From Rufibacter ruber (GTDB lineage: Bacteria > Bacteroidota > Bacteroidia > Cytophagales > Hymenobacteraceae): a stretch of 36,199 nt of DNA. Below, in pieces: positions 26,201 to 32,678 of the stretch (positions are counted from its first letter, which is position 1; every line of letters begins with the position of its first letter). The stretch covers positions 1 through 36,199 of the forward strand of contig NZ_LRMM01000057.1 in assembly GCF_001647275.1 (NCBI RefSeq). Direction: 5' to 3'. Position numbers and translations under genes: made by a program. The notes beneath the pieces are model-generated. The model was not told the origin of the DNA. It made no database searches and worked only from the letters and a program-made list of their open reading frames with translations.

Positions 26201-26549
26201 GATAACCAACCACCACCACTTCATCAACAAATTTTGTATCAGATGACAATGACACATTAACAGTTGACTTCCCGGCAATAGCCACTTCTTTTGGCTGAAA
26301 CCCAATATAGGAGAACACCAGCGTACCGTTCAGGTTTGGAACGGTCAGGGTGTAGTTTCCCTCAACGTCAGTAGCGTTTGCCGTGGTGGTTCCTTTTAAC
26401 AGAACCGTCACACCGGGCAAGCCCTCCCCCTTTTCATCGGTCACTTTCCCTTGAACAGTAGCAGACTGCGCAAAGGCTCCTAACACGGCGTAAAAGAACA
26501 GAGGCAGCACCAGCAAGTACCGGATCTTCTTTTGTAAGGCTTGTTGCAT
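23277..26549 (-). CDS. susC: SusC/RagA-family TonB-dependent transporter
   Basis: Outer-membrane importer of pectin oligomers, energised by TonB. I use the ATG at 26549 (1090 residues); the frame reaches 26558 only through a TTG. A signal peptide (about 1-28, GAFAQ) is followed by a carboxypeptidase-regulatory-like domain (TVQGKVTDEKGEGLPGVTVL), the DEVVVVGYQ segment, and the plug with SVDVLKDAASTAIYGARGSN and GVIVITTKGG. The large beta-barrel carries the usual late motifs (LRISNLTLGYSLPESLL, FRVYATVNNLATITGYSGYD) and ends GGVNVTF. It leads the minus-strand arm, and its start region carries a candidate promoter and LacI-type operator. The first 300-350 bp are about 52-57% GC in the lines I counted, while the rest is near 37%; this looks like a recombination joint. 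Confidence 0.96.
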   Translation of the reverse strand: MQQALQKKIRYLLVLPLFFYAVLGAFAQSATVQGKVTDEKGEGLPGVTVLLKGTTTANATDVEGNYTLTVPNLNGTLVFSYIGFQPKEVAIAGKSTVNVSLSSDTKFVDEVVVVGYQTVTRKELTSSVSSVNAKQLQDIPVSTAADALAGRLAGVQVTSSEGQPGAEVTIRVRGGNSITQSNEPLYIVDGIQVENALNFLSPQEIQSVDVLKDAASTAIYGARGSNGVIVITTKGGRDMPTQVTYNGFVGVRQIVKKLDVMDPYDFALYQYQVYNYNRDERSRESFRDRYGRFEDLDIYRSMPKTDWQEEVFGRAAVSQNHILGVTGGSKTTSFNITLNHVDEEGIMINSGNVRTLASLKFDHKVNDRFKIGFTTRYSRQEIEGTGSSSTGNVGFSRLRNAVRFRPFVAPGFEDQVNEFDPIDYEFSNLISPVLLARQELRYDKRNDIILNGYFSLDLIKNLTFKSVFGVTSGERRVNEFFGPATSSALRENGQPIVNLTDRKALTYTNSNTLNYRASFGEDHKINVLVGQETWKRNREDYGVAVRWLPVDITPEQAFAGIDKATPPANAIQSPATTFITGEALFSLFSSVGYNFREKYRLNFALRRDASSLFAPENKVGYFPTVSLAWHVGEESFMANTKSWLNDLKLRFGYGAVGNNRIDPDQWRSNFSASADYGYAFSESVTPGYYAPILANRALVWETTMSKNLGVDMSLWNSRLNASIDVYENTTNDLLIEAQIPPTSGYTRQLQNVGETRNRGVELQLDGVVMDKGDFTWTANFNITHQKNRIMSLGIDPSGQPLKSYPFPSGWLPTQSVTYNDFLVQVGGPVGQFYGYVTDGYYKLEDFNSTYNAASNSWTYVLKDGIANSREIALGNRAPQPGDLKLKDLTPDNGTSMVGADDRTVLGNNQPKFFGGLNQQLTYKGFDLSIFLNFSYGAKVYNANKLEFTTLYETRDNNMLSFMRDRWNWYDNNGLLVTNPEQLAEMNKDAKYWTPVRGNYFLHSFAIEDGSYLRISNLTLGYSLPESLLKRTRVISKFRVYATVNNLATITGYSGYDPEANTRRRTGLTPGVDHAAYPRSRYVLGGVNVTF

Positions 26550-26620
26550 AGGTAACAATTTGAAATTTTGTTAATGATTAGGATAAGTATTTTCAACGGA
26601 CGGTTAAACAGGTAAACTGC

Positions 26621-26632
26621 GCAACCGATTGC
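26621..26632. promoter_or_regulatory. LacI-family operator at the susC promoter
   Basis: GCAACCGATTGC, a 12-bp palindrome with one mismatched pair, is extended on the left as TGCGCAA. It lies 72 bp upstream of the susC ATG and touches the candidate -7 element, so binding would block transcription. Confidence 0.7.
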
Positions 26633-26663
26633 ATATTTAACACATTTTAAATTCTTTCACAAA
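26632..26663 (-). promoter_or_regulatory. Candidate susC promoter (Bacteroidota -33/-7 type)
   Basis: On the minus strand TTTG (plus 26660-26663) is followed after 20 bp by TAAATATG (plus 26632-26639), one mismatch from TAnnTTTG. The spacing fits the usual 19-21 bp. Confidence 0.5.
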
Positions 26664-26669
26664 AAAAAC

Positions 26670-26703
26670 CTGTTGTTTTTTAGCAGTTTTCTAAAACACC
26701 CCT
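26670..26703. repeat. Weak T-rich palindrome-like sequence
   Basis: CTGTTGTTTTTTAGCAGTTT then TCTAAAACACC resembles the left half of the interspersed palindrome, but the right arm is poor. It is listed because of its position between the two promoters. Confidence 0.3.
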
Positions 26704-26812
26704 CCCAGAGTACGTATTTTTAACATATTTTAATCTCACCCTCTTTTCCACAGAAACCCTTTCAATAATCTTTTCCAACCTTTTCCTTCCCCACTTTTAT
26801 ACATTGTATTAA

Positions 26813-26820
26813 TAAATTTG
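26813..26820 (+). promoter_or_regulatory. Candidate kduI -7 element
   Basis: TAAATTTG is an exact match to the Bacteroidota -7 consensus TAnnTTTG, 38 bp before the kduI ATG. No clear TTTG is seen at -33. The predicted start point falls just before the operator at 26829. Confidence 0.5.
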
Positions 26821-26828
26821 TAATTTGC

Positions 26829-26840
26829 GCAAACGATTAC
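26829..26840. promoter_or_regulatory. LacI-family operator at the kduI promoter
   Basis: GCAAACGATTAC lies within TTGCGCAAACGATTACATC and differs from the core GCAAACGATTGC at one base. It is about 10 bp after the -7 element and 18 bp before the kduI ATG, a position suited to repression. Confidence 0.65.
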
Positions 26841-26858
26841 ATCAATCTGCCTAGAATT

Positions 26859-27698
26859 ATGAGCATACACCACACCACCAGGCACGCCATACACCCGGCT
26901 GATGCGAAAGGGTATGACACCCAAAAACTACGGGAAGCTTTCCTGATTGAAAACCTCTTCAGAAAGGATGCGATAGAATTGGTGTACACTTTATATGACC
27001 GCCTGATAGTAGGCGGCGTGCACCCCGTGAACTCTCCGGTAAAATTGGAAACAATCCCCACCCTCAGATCAGACTACTTCCTGGACCGCCGGGAAATGGG
27101 CATCATTAACGTAGGTGCTCCGGGCACTGTCACTGTAGATGGCCAGGAATTTTCTCTTGAAACGAAAGAAGCTTTATATATAGGCAAAGGTGCCAAAGAC
27201 GTAGTTTTTCATCCGGCCGCAAACGGTACCGCCTATTTTTATTTCAACTCAGCCCCTGCCCACCACACTTATCCTACTAAAAAAGTAAGTTTAGCCGAAG
27301 CGGAAACGGTGGAATTGGGCTCTCTGGAAAACTCTAACCACCGCACCATTAGAAAAGTGTTGATCAATTCTGTGGTAGAGACCTGCCAGCTGCAGATGGG
27401 AGTGACCGAACTGAAACCCGGCAGTGTCTGGAACACCATGCCAGCGCATACCCACGACCGCCGCATGGAGGCGTACTTCTACTTTGAACTTCCAGAAGAC
27501 CAGACGGTTTGCCATTTCATGGGAGAACCCCAGGAGACCAGACACCTCTGGGTAAAGAACCACCAAGCCATCATTTCTCCACCCTGGTCCATTCACTCTG
27601 GCGCCGGCACCTCTAACTATACCTTTATCTGGGGCATGGCCGGTGAAAACCTGGATTACAATGACATGGACAAAGTGGCCCCTACTGATTTAAAATAG
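26859..27698 (+). CDS. kduI: 5-keto-4-deoxyuronate isomerase
   Basis: Cytoplasmic KduI converts 5-keto-4-deoxyuronate (DKI, formed spontaneously from unsaturated galacturonate) to 2,5-diketo-3-deoxygluconate for KduD. The 279 residues match the family length (278 in E. coli). KduI segments are clear throughout: FLIENLFRKDAIELVYTLYD, RLIVGGVHPV, REMGIINVGAPGTV and YIGKGAKDVVF. The metal-site region is MPAHTHDRRMEAYFYFELP with two His and a Glu, followed by WSIHSGAGTSNYTFIWGMAGEN near the end. It is the first gene of the plus-strand arm, 7 bp before kduD, and is controlled by the promoter and operator just upstream. There is no signal peptide. Confidence 0.96.
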   Translation: MSIHHTTRHAIHPADAKGYDTQKLREAFLIENLFRKDAIELVYTLYDRLIVGGVHPVNSPVKLETIPTLRSDYFLDRREMGIINVGAPGTVTVDGQEFSLETKEALYIGKGAKDVVFHPAANGTAYFYFNSAPAHHTYPTKKVSLAEAETVELGSLENSNHRTIRKVLINSVVETCQLQMGVTELKPGSVWNTMPAHTHDRRMEAYFYFELPEDQTVCHFMGEPQETRHLWVKNHQAIISPPWSIHSGAGTSNYTFIWGMAGENLDYNDMDKVAPTDLK

Positions 27699-27705
27699 TA
27701 TTACA

Positions 27706-28493
27706 ATGCTGAATTTATTTGACCTTTCCGGGAAAACTGCCCTAGTCACCGGCGCCACCCATGGTTTGGGCATGGCCATGGCAACTGCCCTGGGTAAAGC
27801 GGGCGCCACGCTAGTAGTCAACGGCAACACGCCAGAGAAAATGGAAAAAGCGTTGCAGGCGTACCAGGCAGAAGGACTCTCGGTGAAAGGGTATCTTTTT
27901 GACGTGACCAATGAAGGATTAGTGAAGGAGAACGTGGCGCGTATTGAGCAGGAAATGGGCCCAATTGACATTCTAGTGAACAACGCCGGCATGATCAAAC
28001 GGATTCCGGCACTTGAGATGGAGGTAGAAGATTTCAGAAAAGTCTTAGATGTTGACCTTACCGGACCTTTCATCATGTCAAAGCACGTGGGCAAGTACAT
28101 GGTGGAGCGCAAGCGCGGGAAAATTATCAACATCTGCTCCATGATGAGCGAACTGGGCCGTGATACAGTCTCTGCGTACGCGGCGGCAAAAGGAGGTCTA
28201 AAAATGCTCACCCGCAACCTGGCCACAGAATGGGCCAAGCACAACGTACAGGTCAATGGCATTGGCCCCGGATATTTTGCCACCGACCAGACAGCCCCTA
28301 TCAGGGTAGATGGCCACCCGTTCAATGAATTTATCATTCACCGCACCCGGCCGGTAGATGGGGAAACCCTGAGGACCTGGCAGGTGCCACCATTTTCTTG
28401 TCCAGCAAAGCCAGTGATTTTGTCAACGGCCAAATCTTATATGTAGATGGGGGCATTTTGGCTACCATTGGAAAACCAAGCAACGAACGGTAA
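27706..28493 (+). pseudogene. kduD: 2-deoxy-D-gluconate/KDG 5-dehydrogenase, frameshifted
   Basis: Short-chain dehydrogenase that reduces 2,5-diketo-3-deoxygluconate to KDG. The uninterrupted frame runs 27706-28446 (246 residues) with the Rossmann motif TGATHGLGMA, NNAG, and the catalytic Ser, Tyr and Lys in ICSMMSELGRDTVSAYAAAK. After HRTR the sequence turns to nonsense ([12 protein letters not shown]). Adding one C to the CCC run at 28346-28348 restores [20 protein letters not shown] and then [18 protein letters not shown], ending IGKPSNER with a stop at 28491-28493. That gives 262 residues, the normal KduD length, so a single-base deletion is the simplest reading. It could be a true mutation that removes the C-terminal part of the enzyme, or a sequencing error in a C run. 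kduI precedes it by 7 bp. Confidence 0.9.
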
Positions 28494-28541
28494 TTTTAAG
28501 CAACAACTTTTTTGAGTTAGATCTTTAAACTCACTGCTTTT

Positions 28542-29597
28542 ATGGCCACTAAAACCAAAGTAACCATTCATGATATTGCTGAAAAGCTGAATATCACGGC
28601 CTCTACCGTCTCCAGGGCATTGAATGACAACCCCAGAATCAGCGAGGTCACCAAGAAGGCAGTCTTGAAAGCAGCCAAGCAGCTGAATTACCAGCCTAAC
28701 AATATTGCGGCCGCTTTACGCAACGGCAAAAGTTACATCATAGGCATCATTGTGCCCACCGCAGACCGCGCGTTCTTTGCCTCTGTGGTCAGAGGAATTG
28801 AGGAAATTGCCAATAAACTTAACTACAAGGTGATCATCTCCCAGTCTTATGACAACTATGAGAAGGAGGTGCAAACCATTGATGCCTTATTGAGTGCACG
28901 GGTAGACGGCATCATTGCCTCTATTGGGAAGAACACAGAGAACTTTGACCACTTCAAACGGCCCCAGGAGAAAGGAATCCCGCTGGTTTTGTTTGACCGT
29001 ACCACAGATGCGCTGGAGGTAAGCCAGGTAATGATAGATGATTACCTGGGGGCCTACAAAGTAGTGGAGCATCTCATACAACAGGGGTGCCGCCGTATTG
29101 CCCACTTTACCAGCCCCAAAAAGGTGAGCGTGTTTAAAGAGCGTCTGAGGGGGTACATGGATGCCCTCCGGGATTACGAAATTCCCTTTCAGGAGGAGTT
29201 GGTCATCAAGAGCAACCTCCAGCTGGAAGATGGCCGCAGCGGCATGGAGCAACTCCTGCAACTGAAAGAATGGCCAGATGCTGTTTTCTCCGCCAGTGAT
29301 TACGGTGCCATGGGGGCTATGCAGGTGCTGAAAGAGAGAAAGATTGCCGTTCCTGATGTGATTGCTTTAGCCGGGTTCGGGAATGAGCCGTTCACCTCTT
29401 TCTCAGACCCAGCCCTCACCACCGTTGACCAGTTCAGCCTGACCATGGGTAGAATCACCGCCGAACTCTTCTTTGAGAATTTTAAGGCGGGCCCTGACAA
29501 AAAATTGGTTCCGCAGAAGACCGTGCTCAAGCCTGAATTGATCATCAGGGGCTCCTCGCTTAAAGCAAAGGCACCCACTAAGAACACCAAAGCATAA
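28542..29597 (+). CDS. LacI-family transcriptional regulator of the pectin locus
   Basis: 351-residue regulator. The N-terminal helix-turn-helix VTIHDIAEKLNITASTVSRAL (about 7-27) is followed by the hinge region (LNYQPNNIAAALRNGKS). A periplasmic-binding-protein-like sensor domain then spans about 60-340 (IIGIIVPTADRAFFASVVRG, VDGIIASIG, PLVLFDR, GFGNEPFTSFSDPALTTVDQ). It lies inside the catabolic operon, about 48 bp after the restored kduD stop, and is the only regulator seen in the window; there is no HTCS or sigma/anti-sigma pair. The four GCAAWCGATTGC sites with central CG are the expected type of target, so I infer it represses susC, kduI, the PL1-CE8 unit and the giant CE8. An inducer such as KDG or a related keto sugar acid is likely but cannot be read from sequence. 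Confidence 0.93.
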   Translation: MATKTKVTIHDIAEKLNITASTVSRALNDNPRISEVTKKAVLKAAKQLNYQPNNIAAALRNGKSYIIGIIVPTADRAFFASVVRGIEEIANKLNYKVIISQSYDNYEKEVQTIDALLSARVDGIIASIGKNTENFDHFKRPQEKGIPLVLFDRTTDALEVSQVMIDDYLGAYKVVEHLIQQGCRRIAHFTSPKKVSVFKERLRGYMDALRDYEIPFQEELVIKSNLQLEDGRSGMEQLLQLKEWPDAVFSASDYGAMGAMQVLKERKIAVPDVIALAGFGNEPFTSFSDPALTTVDQFSLTMGRITAELFFENFKAGPDKKLVPQKTVLKPELIIRGSSLKAKAPTKNTKA

Positions 29598-29687
29598 CAA
29601 CTATTTCACCTGAAAAAGAGGTCACTCCTCAGAAGCAACCCAATCACCATTAGTAAGCTGAACCGTCAGTTCCAAAAGCAGAAACGT

Positions 29688-31112
29688 ATGCAATCCTTAA
29701 ACAGAAATACCGCCGGTGTCACCACCACCCACCCAGTGAAAGTCCTTCAATTTGGAGAAGGGAACTTCTTGAGAGGTTTTGTTGACTGGATGATTGACAT
29801 CCTCAATGAGAAAACCTCCTTTCACGGTTCAGTGGAGATTGTACAGCCAATTGACAAAGGCATTGTGCATCTTCTGAACCAACAGGACGGACTTTACCAT
29901 CTCATTCTGGAGGGGATTCAGAACGGTGAGGCCACTCAGGAAAGAAGACTTATCACGGCTGTTGCGGGCGGGCTGAACCCATATGCTGATTATGAAGCTT
30001 ACCTGCAGCGCGGGGAGAATCCAGAACTGGAATTCATCATCTCTAACACCACTGAGGCAGGTATCTGCTTTGACGCCGCTGATACTACGCCTGAGTCCAT
30101 CCCAAGCAGCTTCCCTGGTAAATTAACTGCTCTGCTGTACCGCCGCTACACATATTTTAATGGGGCCTCAGACAAGGCGCTTACCATCATTCCGTGTGAA
30201 CTGATTGAAAAGAACGGCGAAACCTTGCGTGACACAGTACTACAGTTTGCCAAACACTGGAACCTGCCAGAGGGCTTCAGCACCTGGATCCAGAATGACA
30301 CTATCTTCTGCAATACCCTGGTAGACCGCATTGTTCCGGGCTTCCCGAAAGATACGATCAAGGAGATTCAGCAGGAAATAGGCTATGAAGACAACCTGGT
30401 GGTGAAAGCAGAGCCCTTCCACCTGTGGGTCATTGAGGCGCCCGCCTCTGTGGCAGCGGCCTTCCCTACAGAAAAGGCTGGTCTGCAGGTAAAGTTTGTA
30501 GAGGATCTCACCCCGTACCGCACCCGCAAAGTGCGTATCCTGAACGGCGCCCATACCGCTTTAGTACCGGTTGCCTATCTGCAGGGTTTACGTACGGTGA
30601 GAGAAGCGGTAGAAGATGAAAAAGCCGGCAAGTTCATCAGAGAAGCTATTTTTGAAGAGATCATTCCCACGCTTGACCTTTCAGCCCAGGAACTGAACCA
30701 GTTTGCCAATGATGTGATAGAGCGGTTCCAGAACCCGTTCATCCGGCATGAGCTGATGTCTATTGCCCTCAACTCCGTCTCTAAATACAAAGTAAGGGTG
30801 CTGCCTTCCGTACTGGAGTACATTCACAGAAAAGGCCAGCTGCCACAGCGTCTGCTGACCTCCCTGGCTGCCTTGATCCTGTTTTACAAAGGGGAGTGGA
30901 ACGGAGAGCAGATCCCCTTGAATGACACAGCAGAGGTGTTATCCTTCTTCCAAAGCGCATGGGCCAAAGAAACGGCGGCTGAAACCGTTCATGCCGTACT
31001 GGCGAACCAGGACTTCTGGGAAACCGATCTCACCAGCGTGCCTGGCCTGGAACAGGCTGTACAGCAGGCATTAGAAAACCTTCAAGCTCAGGAGCAACTG
31101 CGCTCCGTTTAG
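29688..31112 (+). CDS. uxaB: Tagaturonate reductase (altronate oxidoreductase)
   Basis: Cytoplasmic NADH-dependent reductase that converts D-tagaturonate to D-altronate. The 474 residues belong to the mannitol dehydrogenase family: an N-terminal Rossmann part with VLQFGEGNFLRGFVDWMID, then ISNTTEAGI, and FCNTLVDRIVPGFP. The C-terminal helical domain contains the family signature region KVRILNGAHTALVPVAYLQG with its active-site Lys, Asn and His. Length fits UxaB (about 480) rather than mannonate oxidoreductase, and uxaC next door supports the galacturonate branch. It is 90 bp after the regulator gene. A T-rich palindrome follows its stop codon. Confidence 0.93.
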   Translation: MQSLNRNTAGVTTTHPVKVLQFGEGNFLRGFVDWMIDILNEKTSFHGSVEIVQPIDKGIVHLLNQQDGLYHLILEGIQNGEATQERRLITAVAGGLNPYADYEAYLQRGENPELEFIISNTTEAGICFDAADTTPESIPSSFPGKLTALLYRRYTYFNGASDKALTIIPCELIEKNGETLRDTVLQFAKHWNLPEGFSTWIQNDTIFCNTLVDRIVPGFPKDTIKEIQQEIGYEDNLVVKAEPFHLWVIEAPASVAAAFPTEKAGLQVKFVEDLTPYRTRKVRILNGAHTALVPVAYLQGLRTVREAVEDEKAGKFIREAIFEEIIPTLDLSAQELNQFANDVIERFQNPFIRHELMSIALNSVSKYKVRVLPSVLEYIHRKGQLPQRLLTSLAALILFYKGEWNGEQIPLNDTAEVLSFFQSAWAKETAAETVHAVLANQDFWETDLTSVPGLEQAVQQALENLQAQEQLRSV

Positions 31113-31166
31113 AGGAACCATTTGATACTAAATCCTCCAAAAAGAGACGGCAATTAAAAAAGCTAT

Positions 31167-31205
31167 CTGTTTTTGACCTATTTTCACAAAACTAGCCCAA
31201 AAACG
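31167..31205. repeat. Interspersed T-rich palindrome, copy 10 (plus-strand arm)
   Basis: CTGTTTTTGACCTATTTT faces AAAACTAGCCCAAAAACG. It lies about 55 bp 3' of uxaB and is the only clear copy in the catabolic arm. Confidence 0.75.
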
Positions 31206-31271
31206 CACCTCCAGTAACCAGGAGGTTGTGCCACTTTTTAGGCGGTTTCACTTAATCATAACCTAGATACC

Positions 31272-32669
31272 ATGTCCTTTTTAGACGAAAACTTTCTTCT
31301 AGAGACTAAGACAGCCCAAAGGCTTTACCATGAGCATGCCAAACACATGCCCATTATAGATTACCACTGCCATCTTTCCCCGGAAGACATTGCCAATGAC
31401 CGGAAGTTCCAGAACCTGACTAACATCTGGCTGGAAGGCGACCACTACAAATGGCGGGCTATGCGCACCAACGGCATTGCTGAAGAGTACTGCACCGGAG
31501 CAGCAGATGATTACGCAAAATTTGAGAAGTGGGCCCAGACGGTGCCTTACACCATGCGCAACCCTCTCTACCACTGGACGCACATGGAACTAAAAAGGCC
31601 GTTTGGCATTGAAAAAGTGCTGAAACCGGAAACAGCCCGTGAGATCTATGACGCCGCCACAGACATGCTGCAGTCAGATGAGTACAGTGTGCGCGGCATT
31701 TTAAAGAAAATGAACGTGGAAATCATCTGCACCACAGATGACCCGGTAGATTCATTAGAGCATCACCAGAAAATCAAGGCAGATGATTTCGGGCTGAAAG
31801 TATTGCCTACTTTCAGGGCAGACAAGGCCATGGCCATTGAAGATGCTGGCTTTTTAGCCTATCTGCAGAAACTGGAGCAGGTTTCAGGCGTTTCAATTTC
31901 TACTTACCAGGGGCTGCAGGATGCGTTGAAACAGCGTCATGATTTCTTCCATGCCCAAGGCTGCCGCCTGTCTGACCACGGGCTGGAAACCATTTACGCA
32001 GAAAACTACACAGACGAGGAAATCAATGCCATCTTCAGCAAAGCCCTCCAGAAACAGGCGCTGAGCAGCGAAGAGGTACTGAAGTTCAAATCTGCCATGC
32101 TGGTGTTCCTGGCCCTGATGGACCATTCCAAAAACTGGACCCAGCAGTTCCACCTGGGGGCCCTGCGCAACAACAACACCCGCATGATGCGGGAGTTAGG
32201 CCCAGATACCGGTTTTGATTCTATTGGTGATTTTGACGTAGCCAGGCCTCTGTCAAAGTTCATGGACAAACTGGACAACTCAAACCAGCTGGCCAAGACC
32301 ATTCTGTACAACCTGAACCCGAGCCAGAACGAACTGTACGCCACCATGATTGGGAACTTCAATGATGGCAGCACACCCGGTAAGGTTCAATATGGTTCGG
32401 CGTGGTGGTTCCTGGATCAAAAAGACGGCATGGAGCGCCAGATGAACGCCCTCTCTAACATGGGCTTGCTGAGCCGCTTTGTAGGTATGCTCACAGACTC
32501 CAGAAGCTTCCTCTCCTACCCGCGCCACGAGTACTTCAGAAGAATTCTCTGCAACATGCTGGGCAACGACGTGGAGAGCGGACAGTTACCGGCTTCAGAG
32601 CTGGACTGGATTGGCCAGATGGTGGAGAACATCTGCTACAACAACGCAAAAAACTTCTTCAACTTTTAA
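31272..32669 (+). CDS. uxaC: Glucuronate/galacturonate isomerase
   Basis: Cytoplasmic uronate isomerase of the amidohydrolase superfamily; it turns D-galacturonate into D-tagaturonate. 465 residues, close to the usual 470. Metal-site and substrate motifs include IDYHCHLSPEDIANDR near the N-terminus, NLTNIWLEGDHYKWRAMR, IICTTDDPVDSLEHH in the middle, and a late TDSRSFLSYPRHEYFRRILC. All parts of the family are present without breaks. It comes after uxaB with a 159-bp gap holding a palindrome, and 9 bp before kdgK, so uxaC-kdgK-aldolase look like one tight operon segment. Confidence 0.96.
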   Translation: MSFLDENFLLETKTAQRLYHEHAKHMPIIDYHCHLSPEDIANDRKFQNLTNIWLEGDHYKWRAMRTNGIAEEYCTGAADDYAKFEKWAQTVPYTMRNPLYHWTHMELKRPFGIEKVLKPETAREIYDAATDMLQSDEYSVRGILKKMNVEIICTTDDPVDSLEHHQKIKADDFGLKVLPTFRADKAMAIEDAGFLAYLQKLEQVSGVSISTYQGLQDALKQRHDFFHAQGCRLSDHGLETIYAENYTDEEINAIFSKALQKQALSSEEVLKFKSAMLVFLALMDHSKNWTQQFHLGALRNNNTRMMRELGPDTGFDSIGDFDVARPLSKFMDKLDNSNQLAKTILYNLNPSQNELYATMIGNFNDGSTPGKVQYGSAWWFLDQKDGMERQMNALSNMGLLSRFVGMLTDSRSFLSYPRHEYFRRILCNMLGNDVESGQLPASELDWIGQMVENICYNNAKNFFNF

Positions 32670-32678
32670 GCAGCGGGC

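Larger units (their letters stand above)
26559..26858. promoter_or_regulatory. Divergent control region between susC and kduI
   Basis: This 300-bp AT-rich region separates the two arms. It holds an operator next to each gene start, a candidate promoter for each direction, and a weak copy of the T-rich palindrome (26670-26703). I see no small gene in it. Confidence 0.75.

Noticed and set aside
27690-28337. 215-residue minus-strand frame opposite kduD
   Set aside because: The plus strand encodes a clear short-chain dehydrogenase; the opposite frame has no recognisable content.
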